From the NCBI GenBank assembly GCA_021808985.1, contig JAKBAQ010000139.1:1-7607 (forward strand): a stretch of 7,607 bases of DNA, read 5' to 3'. The translations under genes and the position numbers were made by a program. How positions within the stretch are numbered: the stretch's first letter is position 1; each line of letters begins with the position of its first letter. Shown in pieces: positions 6,498 to 7,607 of this stretch. Under the pieces are notes generated by a model. That model had not been told where the DNA came from. It saw only the letters and a list, made by a program, of their open reading frames with translations, and searched no databases. This stretch comes from Pseudomonadota bacterium. GTDB lineage: Bacteria > Pseudomonadota > Alphaproteobacteria > Acetobacterales > Acetobacteraceae.

Positions 6498-7607
6498 GTC
6501 GAACTGAAAACAGCGAGACCCTCCGCCGGCGCGAATTCCGGCACCATCCGCGCCAGCACCGCCAGCGCCCCGGCCTCATCGCCCGCCACGCAGGCGGCCT
6601 CCACATCGCGTATCGCCGCGGCCACCAGCCGCACATCGCTCACGCGCGGGCTTGCCATCAGCAGCCCCTCATGGCCCGTGGGCTCCGCCTGCTCGCCGCC
6701 ATGGAACAGCTCCTCGAACAATTTCTCCCCCGGCCGCAGCCCGGTATAGCGGATCGCCACATCCACATCCGGGCGCAGTCCCGCCAGCCGGATCATCTGC
6801 CGCGCCAGATCCACGATCTTCACCGGCGCCCCCATATCCAGCACGAAAATCCCGCCGCCCGGCAGCCTGGTCTCGCCATTGCCCGCCACCGAGGCCTGGA
6901 GCACCAGCCCCACCGCCTCCCGCACGGTCATGAAGTAGCGCTGCATCTCCGGGTGCGTCACCGTCAACGGCCCGCCCTGCGCCAGCTGCCGGCGGAACAG
7001 CGGCACAACCGAGCCCGTCGAGCCCAGCACATTGCCAAACCGCACGGTCACGCAGCGCATCCGCTGGCCGCCGCCGCGCCGTGCCTCCAGGTTCAGCCCC
7101 TGGCAGTACATTTCCGCCAGCCGCTTGCTCGCCCCCATCACCGAGCTCGGATTCACCGCCTTGTCGGTCGAGACCAGCACCATCAGCCCCGCCCCGCTGG
7201 CCGCGGCGGCATCCGCCACCGCGCGCGTGCCGAGCACATTGGTCTCCAGCCCCTCCAGCGGATTCGCCTCCACCATCGGCACATGCTTCAGCGCCGCGGC
7301 ATGGAACACCAGCTCCGGGCGGAAGGCTTTGCACAAGCCCATCATCCGCGCCGCATCCCGCACATCGCCGATCACCGCGCGCCGCGCCACCTCCGGGGCC
7401 AGCTCCGCCAGCTCCAGGTCAATCTGCCAGAGCGCGAATTCCCCATTGTCCAGCAGCAGAATTTCCGCCGGCGCGAAGCCCGCCACCTGCCGCGCCAGCT
7501 CCGCGCCGATGCTCCCGCCCGCCCCCGTCACCAGCACCCGCTTCCCCGCGATCAGCCGCGCCATGCCCGACCGGTCAGGCCGCACCTGCTGGCGGTTCAG
7601 CAAATCC
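6491..7607 (-). CDS. WbpM/CapD-type nucleotide-sugar 4,6-dehydratase, C-terminal part (5' end outside window)
   Basis: The reading frame stays open to the right edge; 371 residues are visible, ending with TAG at 6491-6493. It opens with DLLNRQQVRPD, the linker that in long WbpM/CapD/PglF proteins comes just before the catalytic domain, so membrane helices and a CoA-binding-like domain probably lie outside the window. A TTG at 7603 is in this linker and is not a real start. Counting from the first visible residue: GAGGSIG (28-34) binds NAD(P), HAAALKHVPMVE (102-113) is family-typical, STDKAVNP (146-153), then VMGASKR with Met157 and Lys161. Met at the place of the usual SDR Tyr is characteristic of the long membrane-bound class. 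RFGNVLGS and GLRPGEKLFEEL follow. The likely reaction is UDP-GlcNAc to UDP-4-keto-6-deoxy-GlcNAc at the inner membrane face, for surface polysaccharide or glycoprotein sugars. Its place directly before a sugar aminotransferase supports this. Confidence 0.92.
   Translation of the reverse strand, partial: DLLNRQQVRPDRSGMARLIAGKRVLVTGAGGSIGAELARQVAGFAPAEILLLDNGEFALWQIDLELAELAPEVARRAVIGDVRDAARMMGLCKAFRPELVFHAAALKHVPMVEANPLEGLETNVLGTRAVADAAAASGAGLMVLVSTDKAVNPSSVMGASKRLAEMYCQGLNLEARRGGGQRMRCVTVRFGNVLGSTGSVVPLFRRQLAQGGPLTVTHPEMQRYFMTVREAVGLVLQASVAGNGETRLPGGGIFVLDMGAPVKIVDLARQMIRLAGLRPDVDVAIRYTGLRPGEKLFEELFHGGEQAEPTGHEGLLMASPRVSDVRLVAAAIRDVEAACVAGDEAGALAVLARMVPEFAPAEGLAVFSSTR

Noticed and set aside
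5326..6507. 393-codon open frame on the + strand opposite the aminotransferase
   Set aside because: The product is rich in Arg, His, Gln and Pro without domains, while the opposite strand carries all aminotransferase motifs.
6481..6636. 52-codon N-terminal extension of the aminotransferase
   Set aside because: It overlaps the dehydratase in another frame, is Arg/Trp-rich and unlike any family member; ATG 6480 has a ribosome binding site and the family N-terminus.
7601..7603. TTG as start of the dehydratase
   Set aside because: The frame is open to the window edge, and the preceding codon gives Asp, completing the DLL linker typical of long WbpM/CapD proteins, so the gene is cut by the window.

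Overview
The window comes from a GC-rich bacterial chromosome. The hopanoid genes, the alphaproteobacterial style of the TrpF and MlaC-like proteins, and the dxs-hpn linkage suggest an alphaproteobacterium, perhaps Acetobacteraceae. That assignment is inferred from gene content and protein character, not from any marker RNA. No rRNA, tRNA, CRISPR array, insertion sequence or phage gene is visible. Coding density is very high: the longest gap between genes is 25 bases, and both window edges cut through genes.

Left half (1-4351, + strand): a tightly packed gene train. It holds the 3' end of dxs (isoprenoid precursor synthesis), hpnM (MlaC-like periplasmic lipid-binding protein), hpnI (membrane GT21-like glycosyltransferase), hpnJ (B12-type radical SAM enzyme) and trpF (phosphoribosylanthranilate isomerase). 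Junctions are a 4-base overlap or an 18-17 base gap around dxs/hpnM, then 2, 17 and 3 bases, so one transcript is likely. Its promoter lies upstream of the window. The first four genes make one story: DXP supplies the isoprenoids that become squalene and hopene, HpnI and HpnJ modify the sugar head group of bacteriohopanetetrol towards the cyclitol ether, and HpnM probably helps move hopanoids between membranes. The deacetylase HpnK, which acts between HpnI and HpnJ, is not here. trpF sits where it might be expected and carries unusual active-site residues.

Middle (4352-4376): a short convergent junction with two adjacent GC-rich hairpins and no T-tract, probably the shared end of both transcripts.

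Right half (4377-7607, - strand): an oppositely oriented train read from right to left. It holds the C-terminal part of a WbpM/CapD-type nucleotide-sugar 4,6-dehydratase (cut by the window edge), a DegT/WbpE-type PLP sugar aminotransferase, and a prolyl aminopeptidase of the S33 alpha/beta-hydrolase family. The first two probably make a UDP-amino sugar for surface polysaccharide; the peptidase looks like a co-transcribed passenger.

I see no wholly new system. The points most worth a second look are the altered TrpF active site inside a hopanoid operon, the hpnI-hpnJ pair without hpnK, and the ambiguous product of the dehydratase/aminotransferase pair.
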